From positions 1 to 64,000 of the forward strand of contig NZ_JAQOSQ010000021.1 in assembly GCF_030068455.1 (NCBI RefSeq): DNA of 64,000 nucleotides, in the 5' to 3' direction. The stretch comes from Roseofilum casamattae BLCC-M143 (GTDB lineage Bacteria > Cyanobacteriota > Cyanobacteriia > Cyanobacteriales > Desertifilaceae). Position numbers and translations under genes: made by a program. How positions within the stretch are numbered: position 1 is the first letter of the stretch; each line of letters starts with the position of its first letter. The notes under the pieces were generated by a model that was not told the origin of the DNA, ran no database searches, and was given only the letters and a program-made list of their open reading frames with translations. Positions 9,334 through 18,684 of the stretch are shown here, in pieces.

Positions 9334-11199
9334 CTAATTGACTAGATCGATCGTTGCAGAGCATGGTCGGACTCCACTATTGAGATTACCAATTAAATCA
9401 ACAGGTCGTATTTGCTCGAAGAAGAGCAATGAACGATTTGTGCTAGTAATGGCTACGTTGAGAAAAATCCCTCTATTAGATTCGCAATCACCATTGCCAA
9501 ATAGATAGCCACTATTAGTGATTTCAAAGCGGTATGTTCCACTTCTCCTGCGACTAGGAGGAATATCAACAGTATATTGTCCAATACCTCTGAGTCCAGT
9601 CCCTGTAATTGTAACTTTCCAAGCATCATTCTTCGGCGCTACATACCTAACAGTTAATATTGCTGAAGACTGATAAGGAATTTCAGAACGACTCAAAGTG
9701 GCTTCAAAAAATTCATTATTAAGCGGTTCATCACAAATATCTAATCCTAATGCCTCTCGAAGTTGAGTACGAACAAGTTCTACTGGCCCAGAATCTTGCA
9801 AAAATTCATACTCAAACTGTGCTATATTCTTATCTCCAAAGGCTCTAGGCAAAGGCTTACTATCAGCAAACTTGAAAACTTTATTCGCAAATGGAATTGG
9901 CGGTAGAGTACCTGGCTTTGCAAACATTAACCAACAAGTCATATTAGCGACAAAACCAACTGAGAATACAGCAAGCATCGCTCTAGATGAGGCAACAAAT
10001 CCCTGTGTTGCAATGACACCAGCTATAAATGGATAGCGTGACGCTAATACTAAAACGCCTAAAGTCCAAGAAGAAATTGCCTGAGATAGTGCCCCAAGTA
10101 GATTACACAAACCTTTACCAAGCTCACAAACTCTAGCCAAAGCAAATTGATTATAACTGTTGGGTCGCTGACGAGAACGATTGGGTAGTGATATAGCACT
10201 TGGGCTGGGAATACGTATCACATTGCTCTGAAAATCTCCTATATAATTACCTAATGCATACCCACCTCTGTTACTAATGGTAAGCTGTTCGGGATTACCT
10301 GTGTTAACTGATGTACCATTCATCGTCATCCCATTACCTTCAGAGTCATACTGAACTTCAAAAGAAGATAAGCCGCAAGCCTCACGACTGGCAGAAACAA
10401 AACGCATTGACTCTTGGTATACTCGGTCTCCATCTTTCCGAATGGTTGTAATAAACTGACAACCTTCTCCTGCCGTACTCTCCAGATACAGTTCTACCAG
10501 TTGGGATGAAATCACGTTTACCTTAGAAAAAGCAAAGTTTAGCTCTTGCTTGGCAATCTCATCCTGTGGAATAATCCCATCTAAGGTTAGAGTAAAGTCT
10601 CCCTCCGGACTGCCCGTACACCTGCCCTTGGGGGTTACTGTTCCCGAATATTCTTCACTATTATTTCTCCTTACAGTACCTGCAAACTCTTGTTCAAACC
10701 CTTCATCTGTCAGGGGATAAATCGTCAGTTCAACGCGCTCTCCTCGACTTCTAATCCTACCGCTAACCACTGCGGTTGGGTCTTGATTGGATGTTTCAGG
10801 TAGCACGGCATGAAATTGGTTCCCAGATTCAATTAAAGTAACTTCATTCGTTCTCTGAATCGAACACCGAGCACCAGAAGAGGGTACTCGATATTCCGGA
10901 AACCTTAATGTCCAACGTTTGTAAATACTTGGTGGAGTTGCCTGAGCGATTTGATTCGATAAGTCTTCTGGTAAGTTGAAATCCACAGTACTTAGATCTA
11001 CCGGTTGACTTACCATCTCAGAAGTGGCAGCAACACTTATACCGGAAACCTTGGCAACAGTTGCGATACACAGACCAGAATCTGCCCCCAAAACCCCGCA
11101 TAAGACAACGGCAAGAAGGCGATTTATCCAACTACCCTGGACTAATATCAAGCCCAAAAAACTAACTATTCCTAAAATAAACCAACGCAGGTGACGCAT
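9334..11199 (-). CDS. Unrecognised 621-residue membrane protein
   Basis: I do not recognise the family. The N terminus (MRHLRWFILGIVSFLGLIL) is a membrane anchor or signal, followed by a second hydrophobic stretch to about residue 50. A long cysteine-containing extracytoplasmic part follows, with beta-rich text such as EVTLIESGNQFHAVL and TLTLDGIIPQDE. Two or three membrane segments lie around residues 355-425 (SWTLGVLVLASRYPFIAGVI). A second cysteine-containing region to the end carries GSGTYRFEI-like beta strands. It reads minus-strand upstream of the RTX gene with 153 bp between them, so co-transcription is possible. Some role in surface or envelope structure is a guess only. Confidence 0.6.
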   Translation of the reverse strand: MRHLRWFILGIVSFLGLILVQGSWINRLLAVVLCGVLGADSGLCIATVAKVSGISVAATSEMVSQPVDLSTVDFNLPEDLSNQIAQATPPSIYKRWTLRFPEYRVPSSGARCSIQRTNEVTLIESGNQFHAVLPETSNQDPTAVVSGRIRSRGERVELTIYPLTDEGFEQEFAGTVRRNNSEEYSGTVTPKGRCTGSPEGDFTLTLDGIIPQDEIAKQELNFAFSKVNVISSQLVELYLESTAGEGCQFITTIRKDGDRVYQESMRFVSASREACGLSSFEVQYDSEGNGMTMNGTSVNTGNPEQLTISNRGGYALGNYIGDFQSNVIRIPSPSAISLPNRSRQRPNSYNQFALARVCELGKGLCNLLGALSQAISSWTLGVLVLASRYPFIAGVIATQGFVASSRAMLAVFSVGFVANMTCWLMFAKPGTLPPIPFANKVFKFADSKPLPRAFGDKNIAQFEYEFLQDSGPVELVRTQLREALGLDICDEPLNNEFFEATLSRSEIPYQSSAILTVRYVAPKNDAWKVTITGTGLRGIGQYTVDIPPSRRRSGTYRFEITNSGYLFGNGDCESNRGIFLNVAITSTNRSLLFFEQIRPVDLIGNLNSGVRPCSATIDLVN

Positions 11200-11414
11200 T
11201 ACCTTGTCCTCAATAACAAGTTGACTACTTTACAGAAAACTATTCATTATCTGTCTATCATTACCAATAAAACGTTTTTCTCAGAAGTATTAAATTGACA
11301 AATATGGCAAATTAAATTAGATTTTAATTCATATCTGAGTAAAATAAAAGAGCATTTAGTAGCATTTAGTTCAGTCTTGAACAAACGTGAGTTGATACCT
11401 ATTGGCGATCGCCA

Positions 11415-11720
11415 TTAATAATGGTGGCTGCTACAATAGCAGCGATCGCTCTTTCCAGACTCTAAATAACGCCGCAATGCTCCTCTAATATTATTTTTCT
11501 GGACTCGTTCGCCTAATGGGAACGACAAATCTTTCCAGAGATTAGAGCCAATGCGTTTGAGCTGCTCTTGACTTCGGTTCGTTTCCGACATCATTTTTGG
11601 ATAAGATTTACCTGCCAGACATAACTCTAAGACTTGGCGCTCGAGATCGGTTAAATAACGGTTTCGTTGTCTGTAGAGTGCGGTTTCTGCCGCCTGAAGT
11701 AGTTGTTCCATAGTCATCAA
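11415..11720 (-). CDS. Small protein resembling the N-terminal HTH domain of cyanobacterial vWA-MoxR-associated/STAND proteins
   Basis: A 101-residue protein whose first about 85 residues look like the helix-turn-helix-type domain commonly fused to the N terminus of cyanobacterial AAA/STAND proteins: ALYRQRNRYLTDLERQVLEL, then GKSYPKM, then IGSNLWKDLSFPLGERVQK with NNIRGALRRY. In that family the domain precedes an ATPase; here it stops after RRYLESGK and a cysteine/serine/histidine tail, with no ATPase behind it. It is divergent from the STAND gene that begins about 430 bp away, so it may be a detached regulator or the leftover of a larger gene. The family assignment is from memory of motif layout. 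Confidence 0.55.
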   Translation of the reverse strand: MMTMEQLLQAAETALYRQRNRYLTDLERQVLELCLAGKSYPKMMSETNRSQEQLKRIGSNLWKDLSFPLGERVQKNNIRGALRRYLESGKSDRCYCSSHHY

Positions 11721-12149
11721 CCCATGATTGAACGCATTGATTTCGTAAATAACAACTGTGTACTAGAGTTGCATTTAGTGAAAATCGATGCAGTGAGTTT
11801 CTTATACTAAAACCAAGACCGGAAAGTCAATAGCTCAATTGATAGGTCAATTCGATCGATCGCAACGCCACAAAAATTCAGTCATATCTCTGGAATAATG
11901 ATTCAGTTGATCGTGAAAGCTAAAACCCTTGTATTTCTTAAAGTGTAGCGATTTTTCCGATGCCAGTTCGATCGCAAAAACTCAGTAAAACTCAGTTGCG
12001 ATCGCAAAAAAATCAGTTTGTGTCAGATCGCAACTCTTGCTACCAAAAGCTACCGATAGCTACTTTTTTGTAATATATTGTTACAAATATGAGTTTTATT
12101 GTTCTAGTGACTGTAGCAATGCTAAAATAAGGAGCTACTCAATGTAGTA
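11721..12149. other. Long divergent intergenic region with short repeats
   Basis: No ORF of note. It contains repeated AAACTCAGT words (about 11979-11996), the HIP1-centred palindrome TTGCGATCGCAA (11996-12007), three GCTACC/GCTAC words (about 12039-12062) and an inverted repeat at 12067-12087. At its end AAGGAG (12129-12134) is ideally placed for an ATG at 12142 that is followed at once by TAG. The region presumably holds both promoters of the divergent gene pair. Confidence 0.5.
12067..12087. promoter_or_regulatory. Inverted repeat upstream of the STAND gene
   Basis: TTTGTAA (12067-12073) and TTACAAA (12081-12087) form a perfect 7-bp dyad around a 7-bp AT spacer. Its size and symmetry suit a small HTH dimer. 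The downstream protein itself has an Xre-like N-terminal domain and the divergent gene encodes another HTH-like protein, so either could be the ligand; this is inference. Confidence 0.35.
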
Positions 12150-15100
12150 TTGCGAGATAGCGATATTGAGATGACAAACCGAATAACGGCTAAAGCTTCC
12201 TCAGAAGGGTTAAAGAAAATAAAGCAAGCGATCGCCAAGCAACCGAGCTTAAAAAAAGAGGATTGGGTTAAAAAAGCGATTCAATTTATTCGCGGTCAAA
12301 CCATTAGAGAAACCCAGGTCTCTGCTAGCGTTTCAGTGGCAACTTGGAATCGATTTCGTCAAGGAAAGTATAAGATTCGATTAGAGTCATTCCAAGCTTT
12401 TTGCCAAATGCTAGAGTTGGAGTGGCAAGAAATTGTTGATGACCCCGCAAATGAACTGTGCAGTCTTTATCCTCGTAGCAATAATCCCCATGAAGATTTG
12501 GGAGATGCGCCAGGAATTGCTCATTTCTTTGGACGGGAAAAAGAACTAGCAAAACTGGAAAAATGGATCGTTGACGAGGAATGTCGATTAATTGGAATTG
12601 TTGGCATGGCAGGAGTTGGAAAAACCGGCTTATCCGTGCAATTAACCCGAGGAGGGATTGGCAAAACCGATCTATCTTTAGAACTGCTCGATCGCATCAA
12701 GGATCGGTTTGAATACATTATTTGGCGAAAATTGCTTAATGCTCCCTTATTAGAAGAGATAGTAGACGATATCATTGAAGTTCTCGATCGCGATCGTCAA
12801 GCTCAGTTAATTCAGAGAATCGATAAAAAAATACGGTGGCTATTGAAGTTTATAAAAGAGCACAAATGTTTAATTATTCTCGATAATGCCGAATCTATTT
12901 TACAAGAAGGTAGTGGAACCGGACAATACCGGCAAGGGTATCAAAACTACGGTCAGTTTTTGGAACAATTGGCTATAGTAGATCATCAAAGCTGTGTCTT
13001 ATTTACCAGTCGCGAAGTCCCGACCAATATTCAGAGACTATCTGGCGATCGCAAACCCGTTCGCTTGCTCCCGCTACAAGGACTCGATGCGACTGCAGGA
13101 AAACATATCTTTGCAATCATTTCTACAGAGTTTGCAGAGGCTGGGAGCGATCGCGAATGGGAGAAACTAATTGAATTGTATAATGGAAATCCTCTAGCAT
13201 TAGAGTTAGTAGCTCACTACATCACGCAAGTTTATCAAGGCAACATTACCGAATTTTTGCGAGAAGGAAAATTAATTTTAGGCGAATCTTTGAATGAAGG
13301 AGAAAATGAAAGAGATGGGATTCGCAAATTACTCGATTGGTATTTTCAGCGATTTTCCGAACCCGAACGAGAAGTTATGTATTGGTTAGCCATTAATCGG
13401 GAACCTGTCTCTATTGATGATTTGAAAGAAGACTTGATGTTAACCAGCAGTCGAAATAATGCAGGCCAGACATTGCAGTCTCTAAAATTAAGAATTCCAC
13501 TCGAGAAAGGATATACTAAAAATACGTTTACGCTCCAACCGATGTTAATCGAATACATAACGGAACGGCTAATTAATGCGATTTGCGATGAAGTAAGTAC
13601 GGGAGAGATAGAATTACTCAATTCTCATGCTCTGATGAAAGTCTCCGTAAACAGCTATGTGAAACAAAGTCAAAAACGAACGATATTGCTGCCAATACAA
13701 GACCGGTTATTGAAGAGTTTTGGGTCGCGCGATCGCCTAGGAAATCAACTCAGACAACTAATCGTTAATTGGCAACATCGAAGCATAAATACTGGATACT
13801 TTGCTGGCAATATAATAAACTTACTTAGCTCTCTAGAAGTCAATCTCAAGGGTTATGATTTCTCAGGCTTATCCATCGTGCAAGCCGATCTGCAAGGTCT
13901 GGAATTACACGATACTAACTTTTCTCATTGCAATTTTGACCGTTGTTCGCTCACGCAAGGATTTGGTGGAATTCATGCCATTGCCTTTAGTCCCGACGGT
14001 CAATTATTCGCGATCGGTGACTCTCAATGTCAGATTCGTATTTTTACAGTCGCAGAACGCCAACCAATTCATACGTTTCAAACTCGCGGATTTTGGATTA
14101 ATTCACTCTCCTTTAGTCCGTGCAGCAAAAAACTGGTTAGTAGCAGTTATGGTATACCATTATTACAATTATGGGATTTAGAAACAAAACAAGAGTGGAG
14201 TTTGCCCGGACATACGGAATTAATCTGGACAGTAGCATTTCATCCATCTCGTTCCATTTTTGCCAGTGGCAGCGATGACAAAACCATTAGAATTTGGGAT
14301 GCAACGACGAGAGAGTGTTTGCGGGTTTTAGAGGGTCACGAAGACTGGGTGTTATCTGTAGCATTCAGCGGTGACGGTCGAGTATTTGCCAGTGGCGGTG
14401 AAGATTGTACGATTAAATTATGGAATATCGATACCGGTCAATGTCTGAGGACTTTAACCGGACATCAAGATGGCATTTGGTCGGTTTCTCTAAATCGAGA
14501 TGGAACAATTATGGCAAGTTCTGGATACGAACTGGATGCAAAACTCTGGAATCTGGAAACTGGAGAATGTACGCACACTCTCAAAGGTCATCGGAGAGCG
14601 ATTAAAGTATTAGCAATTAGTCCAGATGGAAAGATGCTTGCCACCAGTAGTTTTGATACATCGATTAGACTCTGGGATATCCACACTGGAGAATGTCTAA
14701 AAGTATTCTCCGGTCATACAGCTTCAATCCGAACCATGAGTTTTAGTTCGGATAGTAAGACATTAGTGAGTGGAGATAACGAACAAACGGTAAAATTCTG
14801 GGATGTTCTCGAGCAAAAATGTTTGCAAACTTGGCAAGGATACGTGAATTGGATTTGGTCGGTTGCTGTTAGTCCAGATGGAAAATATATTGCTAGCTCG
14901 CATTTAGACCGGCATGTGAGACTTTGGGAGATAGAAACGAAAAATTGCATCAAAACTTTGCCCGGACATACTGGCTGGATCTGGGCAGTAACATTTAGTC
15001 CAGATGGGCAATGGTTGGCGAGCAGCAGTGAAGATGAAACTATCCGTATTTGTCATGCAAAGACAGGAGAATTACGAAAAACTCTAGTACCAGAAACTGA

Positions 15101-15851
15101 TGAATTTCACGGAATTGTGGGCACGATTGCCTGGAGTCCCGACAGTCAACTAATGGCTTGCTCTTATCAAACAAAAGCCATTAGTTTGTGGAACTTTAGA
15201 ACCAAGCAATGGACAGTTTTACCGGGTGAAGTTATCTGGAGTTGGTCGTTAGCTTTTAATCCCGGTCCGCAATTCTACGATCGCCCCATGCTAGCGGCAG
15301 CCGATCGCGATGGTACGATTAAAATTTGGGACGTGCAAACAGAACGTCTTGTCGGTATCCTGGAAGGGCATCAGAATAAGGTATACGCGATCGCATTTAG
15401 TCCCGACGGTCAATATCTAGTTAGCGGTAGTGACGATCGCACGGTGAAAGTGTGGCAGCTCTCTACGCAAAACTGTCTGCAAACCCTGGCAGAGCATACA
15501 GAAGGCATTTGGTCGGTTGCTTGGAGTCCGGACGGTAAAACAATTGCCAGCGGAAGTGTCATTGGGTTTCGCGGAGCAACGATAAAGCTCTGGGACGCAG
15601 ACACTGGGCAATGCTTGCATACACTAACGGGACACGAACATACGGTGCGATCGCTGGTCTTTACTCCCAATAGTCAAACCTTAGTGAGCGGTAGTCCCGA
15701 TTCTACCCTGAGGTTGTGGAACGCGAGTATGGGAGAATGCAGTAATCTTCTTACCATTCCTCGTCCCTATGAAGGCATGAAGATTACAGGTATCGCGGGA
15801 TTAACCGAAATGCAGAAACAGGTTTTAGTTGCCTTGGGAGCAATCGACTAA
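12150..15851 (+). CDS. STAND NTPase with N-terminal HTH, NB-ARC domain and 14 WD40 repeats
   Basis: A 1233-residue signal-transduction NTPase. Residues about 15-95 look Xre-like (VSVATWNRFRQGK). FFGREKEL at 127-134 opens the NB-ARC domain with P-loop GMAGVGKT (152-159) and Walker B CLIILDNAE. A second P-loop-like GGIGKTDLSL follows at 168-177, where family members normally have none. After the winged-helix region come a short pentapeptide-like stretch (about 570-605) and 14 WD40 units, each with SPDG..LASGS and LWD motifs, enough for two seven-bladed propellers. The start is uncertain: AAGGAG at 12129-12134 points to an ATG that is followed directly by TAG, leaving TTG 12150 or ATG 12171 as starts. 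Proteins of this design act as ligand sensors, some in anti-phage immunity (Avs-like); no effector domain is visible here. Confidence 0.88.
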   Translation: MRDSDIEMTNRITAKASSEGLKKIKQAIAKQPSLKKEDWVKKAIQFIRGQTIRETQVSASVSVATWNRFRQGKYKIRLESFQAFCQMLELEWQEIVDDPANELCSLYPRSNNPHEDLGDAPGIAHFFGREKELAKLEKWIVDEECRLIGIVGMAGVGKTGLSVQLTRGGIGKTDLSLELLDRIKDRFEYIIWRKLLNAPLLEEIVDDIIEVLDRDRQAQLIQRIDKKIRWLLKFIKEHKCLIILDNAESILQEGSGTGQYRQGYQNYGQFLEQLAIVDHQSCVLFTSREVPTNIQRLSGDRKPVRLLPLQGLDATAGKHIFAIISTEFAEAGSDREWEKLIELYNGNPLALELVAHYITQVYQGNITEFLREGKLILGESLNEGENERDGIRKLLDWYFQRFSEPEREVMYWLAINREPVSIDDLKEDLMLTSSRNNAGQTLQSLKLRIPLEKGYTKNTFTLQPMLIEYITERLINAICDEVSTGEIELLNSHALMKVSVNSYVKQSQKRTILLPIQDRLLKSFGSRDRLGNQLRQLIVNWQHRSINTGYFAGNIINLLSSLEVNLKGYDFSGLSIVQADLQGLELHDTNFSHCNFDRCSLTQGFGGIHAIAFSPDGQLFAIGDSQCQIRIFTVAERQPIHTFQTRGFWINSLSFSPCSKKLVSSSYGIPLLQLWDLETKQEWSLPGHTELIWTVAFHPSRSIFASGSDDKTIRIWDATTRECLRVLEGHEDWVLSVAFSGDGRVFASGGEDCTIKLWNIDTGQCLRTLTGHQDGIWSVSLNRDGTIMASSGYELDAKLWNLETGECTHTLKGHRRAIKVLAISPDGKMLATSSFDTSIRLWDIHTGECLKVFSGHTASIRTMSFSSDSKTLVSGDNEQTVKFWDVLEQKCLQTWQGYVNWIWSVAVSPDGKYIASSHLDRHVRLWEIETKNCIKTLPGHTGWIWAVTFSPDGQWLASSSEDETIRICHAKTGELRKTLVPETDEFHGIVGTIAWSPDSQLMACSYQTKAISLWNFRTKQWTVLPGEVIWSWSLAFNPGPQFYDRPMLAAADRDGTIKIWDVQTERLVGILEGHQNKVYAIAFSPDGQYLVSGSDDRTVKVWQLSTQNCLQTLAEHTEGIWSVAWSPDGKTIASGSVIGFRGATIKLWDADTGQCLHTLTGHEHTVRSLVFTPNSQTLVSGSPDSTLRLWNASMGECSNLLTIPRPYEGMKITGIAGLTEMQKQVLVALGAID

Positions 15852-15900
15852 GATAGAGTTTGGGGACGATCGCTCCATATACATAATTTATATGGCTCTC

Positions 15901-15960
15901 TTATTGCACGGCATAATCAGTAAATTTGCGCTTAAATTCGGAATGAAAACCAATGACAAT
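15901..15960 (-). pseudogene. xisI: xisI C-terminal relic (second copy)
   Basis: Reading the minus strand from 15960 to the TAA at 15901-15903 gives IVIGFHSEFKRKFTDYAVQ, the last 19 residues of an XisI protein, differing only at the end from the copy at 4543-4602. The DNA is also nearly identical over about 50 bp. Homology stops beyond 15960, so only the gene's tail survives. It lies downstream of and antisense to the STAND gene. Confidence 0.7.
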
Positions 15961-16099
15961 AATCAATTTCAATCGTTTTATCCTTCCGGATAATTAGCGG
16001 TTTTCCTATTCATTGAAATCGGAGAGTGATAGAAGAGGGATATGTTCTATCGCAATAGCTCCAAGCTTTGCTCTTGGCACATTGCGATCGTTATTGTAT

Positions 16100-16981
16100 T
16101 CAGTCACTGGGTTTCCGATAATAGGAGGGAATTGGGAAAACCGGGAGTTGCCAAAACTCGCGCAGGTTGTCAAAGTATTCCTCTCCGGCTAATGGAGCGA
16201 CCGTGCTATGCTCTCCATCGGGAAATAACCATAACTTCTTCTCTCCATTTGCTGCCGCAAATAATTCCTGGGACATAAAGGAAGGAACTGCCTTATCTGC
16301 CGTGCCGTGAATAAAGAATAAGGGCATTTGCAAGTGCGGAACTTTATCAATGGAATCAAACCGGTTCTGCAATAATAAATGAATCGGAAATAAGCCTAAG
16401 ATGGGATGGCGATAGTAGGTCATATTTATAATCGAGGTAAACGATCCTTCGATCGCTAAACCATTAATCTTCGGCTGTTTGCTCGCCAGTTCGATCCCGA
16501 TCGCGCCACCCAAGGAATGCCCGTATACCGATATTTTCTCCGGAGCAATGCCCCGTTCTTGGGTTAAATAGTTCCAAATGCGATCGCTATCTTCGTAAAC
16601 CGTTTTTTCTGTCGGAAATTCCCCTCCCGACTGTCCGTATCCGCGATAGTCAAAGATAAAGACGGAAAACCCTAAATGATAGAATCGTCCGGCATGATAA
16701 GCATTCGCGCCAATATTATCCGCATTCCCGTGCAGATAGAGCAAAACGCGATCGGTGGCTGAATTGGGAATCCACCATCCGTGCAGTTTGGCTCCGGGTT
16801 CTACCGACTCGACCCAAACTTCTTCATAATCTAAATTGAGATCGTCTGGGGTTCGGGTAATTTCCGGGGTTGGGAAAAAAATAAATCGCGCTTGTTTCTG
16901 CCAGAGATACCAGCAAACAATACTGTAGGCGATCGCCAATCCAACTAATCCAATGAATGCGGTAATTTTCCAAACTTCCAT
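16100..16981 (-). CDS. Membrane-anchored alpha/beta hydrolase (BEM46/YfhR type)
   Basis: From the ATG at 16979-16981 the protein has 293 residues: an N-terminal membrane helix (ITAFIGLVGLAIAYSIV), the oxyanion HGNADN, DYRGYGQSGG, nucleophile elbow GHSLGG, acid-loop HGTADKAVP and the catalytic histidine in DGEHST. The frame is open further upstream, but those codons overlap gatA in another frame and add nothing family-like, so they are left out. It follows gatA on the same strand after 37 bp and could be co-transcribed. Substrate unknown; BEM46-type enzymes are membrane esterases or lipases. Confidence 0.85.
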   Translation of the reverse strand: MEVWKITAFIGLVGLAIAYSIVCWYLWQKQARFIFFPTPEITRTPDDLNLDYEEVWVESVEPGAKLHGWWIPNSATDRVLLYLHGNADNIGANAYHAGRFYHLGFSVFIFDYRGYGQSGGEFPTEKTVYEDSDRIWNYLTQERGIAPEKISVYGHSLGGAIGIELASKQPKINGLAIEGSFTSIINMTYYRHPILGLFPIHLLLQNRFDSIDKVPHLQMPLFFIHGTADKAVPSFMSQELFAAANGEKKLWLFPDGEHSTVAPLAGEEYFDNLREFWQLPVFPIPSYYRKPSD

Positions 16982-17018
16982 GCCATTAGAACCGTAATCG
17001 TCACTGAGCCAGCCGTCT

Positions 17019-18482
17019 CTAATCGGCAAATTTTTCCGGACGTTGCAAATGCCAAGATGTGGTTTGCTCGAAGGTGTGAGCGACTTGCAATAGCAAATCT
17101 TCGCGCAATACATCTCCAATTAATTGCAAGCCAATGGGCATTCCATCCTCATCAAATCCGCAAGGAACGCTGATACCAGGCAGTCCGGCTAAATTAACCG
17201 GAATCGTCATTAAATCGGAGAGATACATGCTTAAGGGATCTTTTTTATCTCCGGCTTTAAACGCCGTGGTTGGTGCGGTTGGCGAGACTAATAAATCCAC
17301 GGCAGCAAAGGCTTTCTGAAAATCTCGTTTAATTAATGTCCGCACTTGCTGTGCTTTTAAGTAATAGGCATCGTAATATCCCGCCGACAGGGCATACGTA
17401 CCGATCGTAATCCGGCGCTTCACTTCCTCGCCAAATCCGGCGGCGCGAGTGTCTTTATACATGGAAAGCAAGTTATCAGCCTCTTCGGCACGGAACCCAT
17501 ATTTCACTCCATCATAGCGAGCTAAATTAGCGGAGGCTTCCGAGGGAGCAATGATATAGTAAGCGGGCAATCCATAACGGAAATTGGGACAAGAGATGGT
17601 TTGGATTTCTGCGCCTAAATCTTGTAAGTGAGCGATCGCCTGTTTCACCGCATCTTCAACCATGGGGTCGAGTCCGGCGCCAAAGGTTTCCGTAATAATC
17701 CCGATGCGCAACCGACCTTTCGATTTTAAATTCGGTCGCAGCAGGTCGGAATAGGCCGGAATTTCCACGTTCAAACTGGTGGAGTCTTTTGTATCGTAAC
17801 CGGCGATCGCCTCTAACAGAATAGCCGCATCATCCACGCTCCGGCCAAAAGGGCCGATTTGATCCAACGACGAAGCATAAGCCACCAACCCATAGCGAGA
17901 GACTAAGCCATAGGTCGGTTTTAAGCCGACAATGCCGCAAAACGACGCCGGAAGCCGAATCGAACCCCCAGTGTCCGAACCCAGGGAAATCGGGCATTCT
18001 CCCGAGGCTACGGCGGCTGCGGAACCTCCGGAGGAGCCTCCTGGAACTCGCGTCAAGTCCCAGGGGTTTGCCGTGACATGATAGGCGGAATTTTCTGTCG
18101 AGCTGCCCATGGCAAACTCATCCAGGTTCGTCTTCCCAACAATAGTGGCTCCCGCTGCTTTCAACTTGGCGGTTACGGTAGATTCGTAAGGAGGAATAAA
18201 ATTCTCTAATATTTTCGACCCGCAGGTGGTCGGTACTCCCGGTACGCACATATTGTCTTTCACCGCAATGGGAATACCACTTAACAGTCCAATTTCTTCA
18301 CCGGCCGCTATTTTCGCATCAACTGCCTTTGCGTGTTCTAAGGCACTATCGGCCATGACTGCCAAAAAGCTTTGGACTTGGGGTTCTCGCTCGTCAATGC
18401 GTTGGAGACTTTCTTCAGCGAGTTCTACGGCCGATCGCTCTTTACTAATGAGCTGTTGGTGCAACTTGCGGATCGATGTCAT
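17019..18482 (-). CDS. gatA: Asp/Glu-tRNA amidotransferase subunit A
   Basis: GatA hydrolyses glutamine and passes ammonia to GatB for converting Glu-tRNA(Gln), and where needed Asp-tRNA(Asn), to the amidated forms. The 487-residue protein shows the amidase-signature Ser-cisSer-Lys set: lysine in AVKDNMC, the [10 protein letters not shown] loop, and [13 protein letters not shown]. The ATG at 18480-18482 begins [11 protein letters not shown], as in the family; 29 extra upstream codons from an ATG at 18569 do not resemble GatA. gatB and gatC are not in the window, which is usual for cyanobacteria. Confidence 0.96.
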   Translation of the reverse strand: MTSIRKLHQQLISKERSAVELAEESLQRIDEREPQVQSFLAVMADSALEHAKAVDAKIAAGEEIGLLSGIPIAVKDNMCVPGVPTTCGSKILENFIPPYESTVTAKLKAAGATIVGKTNLDEFAMGSSTENSAYHVTANPWDLTRVPGGSSGGSAAAVASGECPISLGSDTGGSIRLPASFCGIVGLKPTYGLVSRYGLVAYASSLDQIGPFGRSVDDAAILLEAIAGYDTKDSTSLNVEIPAYSDLLRPNLKSKGRLRIGIITETFGAGLDPMVEDAVKQAIAHLQDLGAEIQTISCPNFRYGLPAYYIIAPSEASANLARYDGVKYGFRAEEADNLLSMYKDTRAAGFGEEVKRRITIGTYALSAGYYDAYYLKAQQVRTLIKRDFQKAFAAVDLLVSPTAPTTAFKAGDKKDPLSMYLSDLMTIPVNLAGLPGISVPCGFDEDGMPIGLQLIGDVLREDLLLQVAHTFEQTTSWHLQRPEKFAD

Positions 18483-18684
18483 GCTAATAACCTGATTTGA
18501 TGTTACTACAGTTTCGATAGGGTTGGGCTGGGGACAATGGACGCGAGCGGATTGATGCTTTTCTATCATTGAGAAAAGTAGGCGAAAACCCAGAGGGTTT
18601 AGTTGCCTGTCCTAGTCTCTCATGCGATCGCTCTCGGCGCTATCCCCGATCTGGAGGTATTCGAGAGGCTCGCGTGGTAATATT

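Noticed and set aside
12123-12128. TAAAAT with an upstream TTGTTC as the STAND gene promoter
   Set aside because: Transcription would begin after the ribosome site at 12129-12134, which makes little sense.
12325-15670. Several minus-strand frames inside the STAND gene
   Set aside because: Shadows of the WD40 repeats; translations are rich in S, C and R without motifs.
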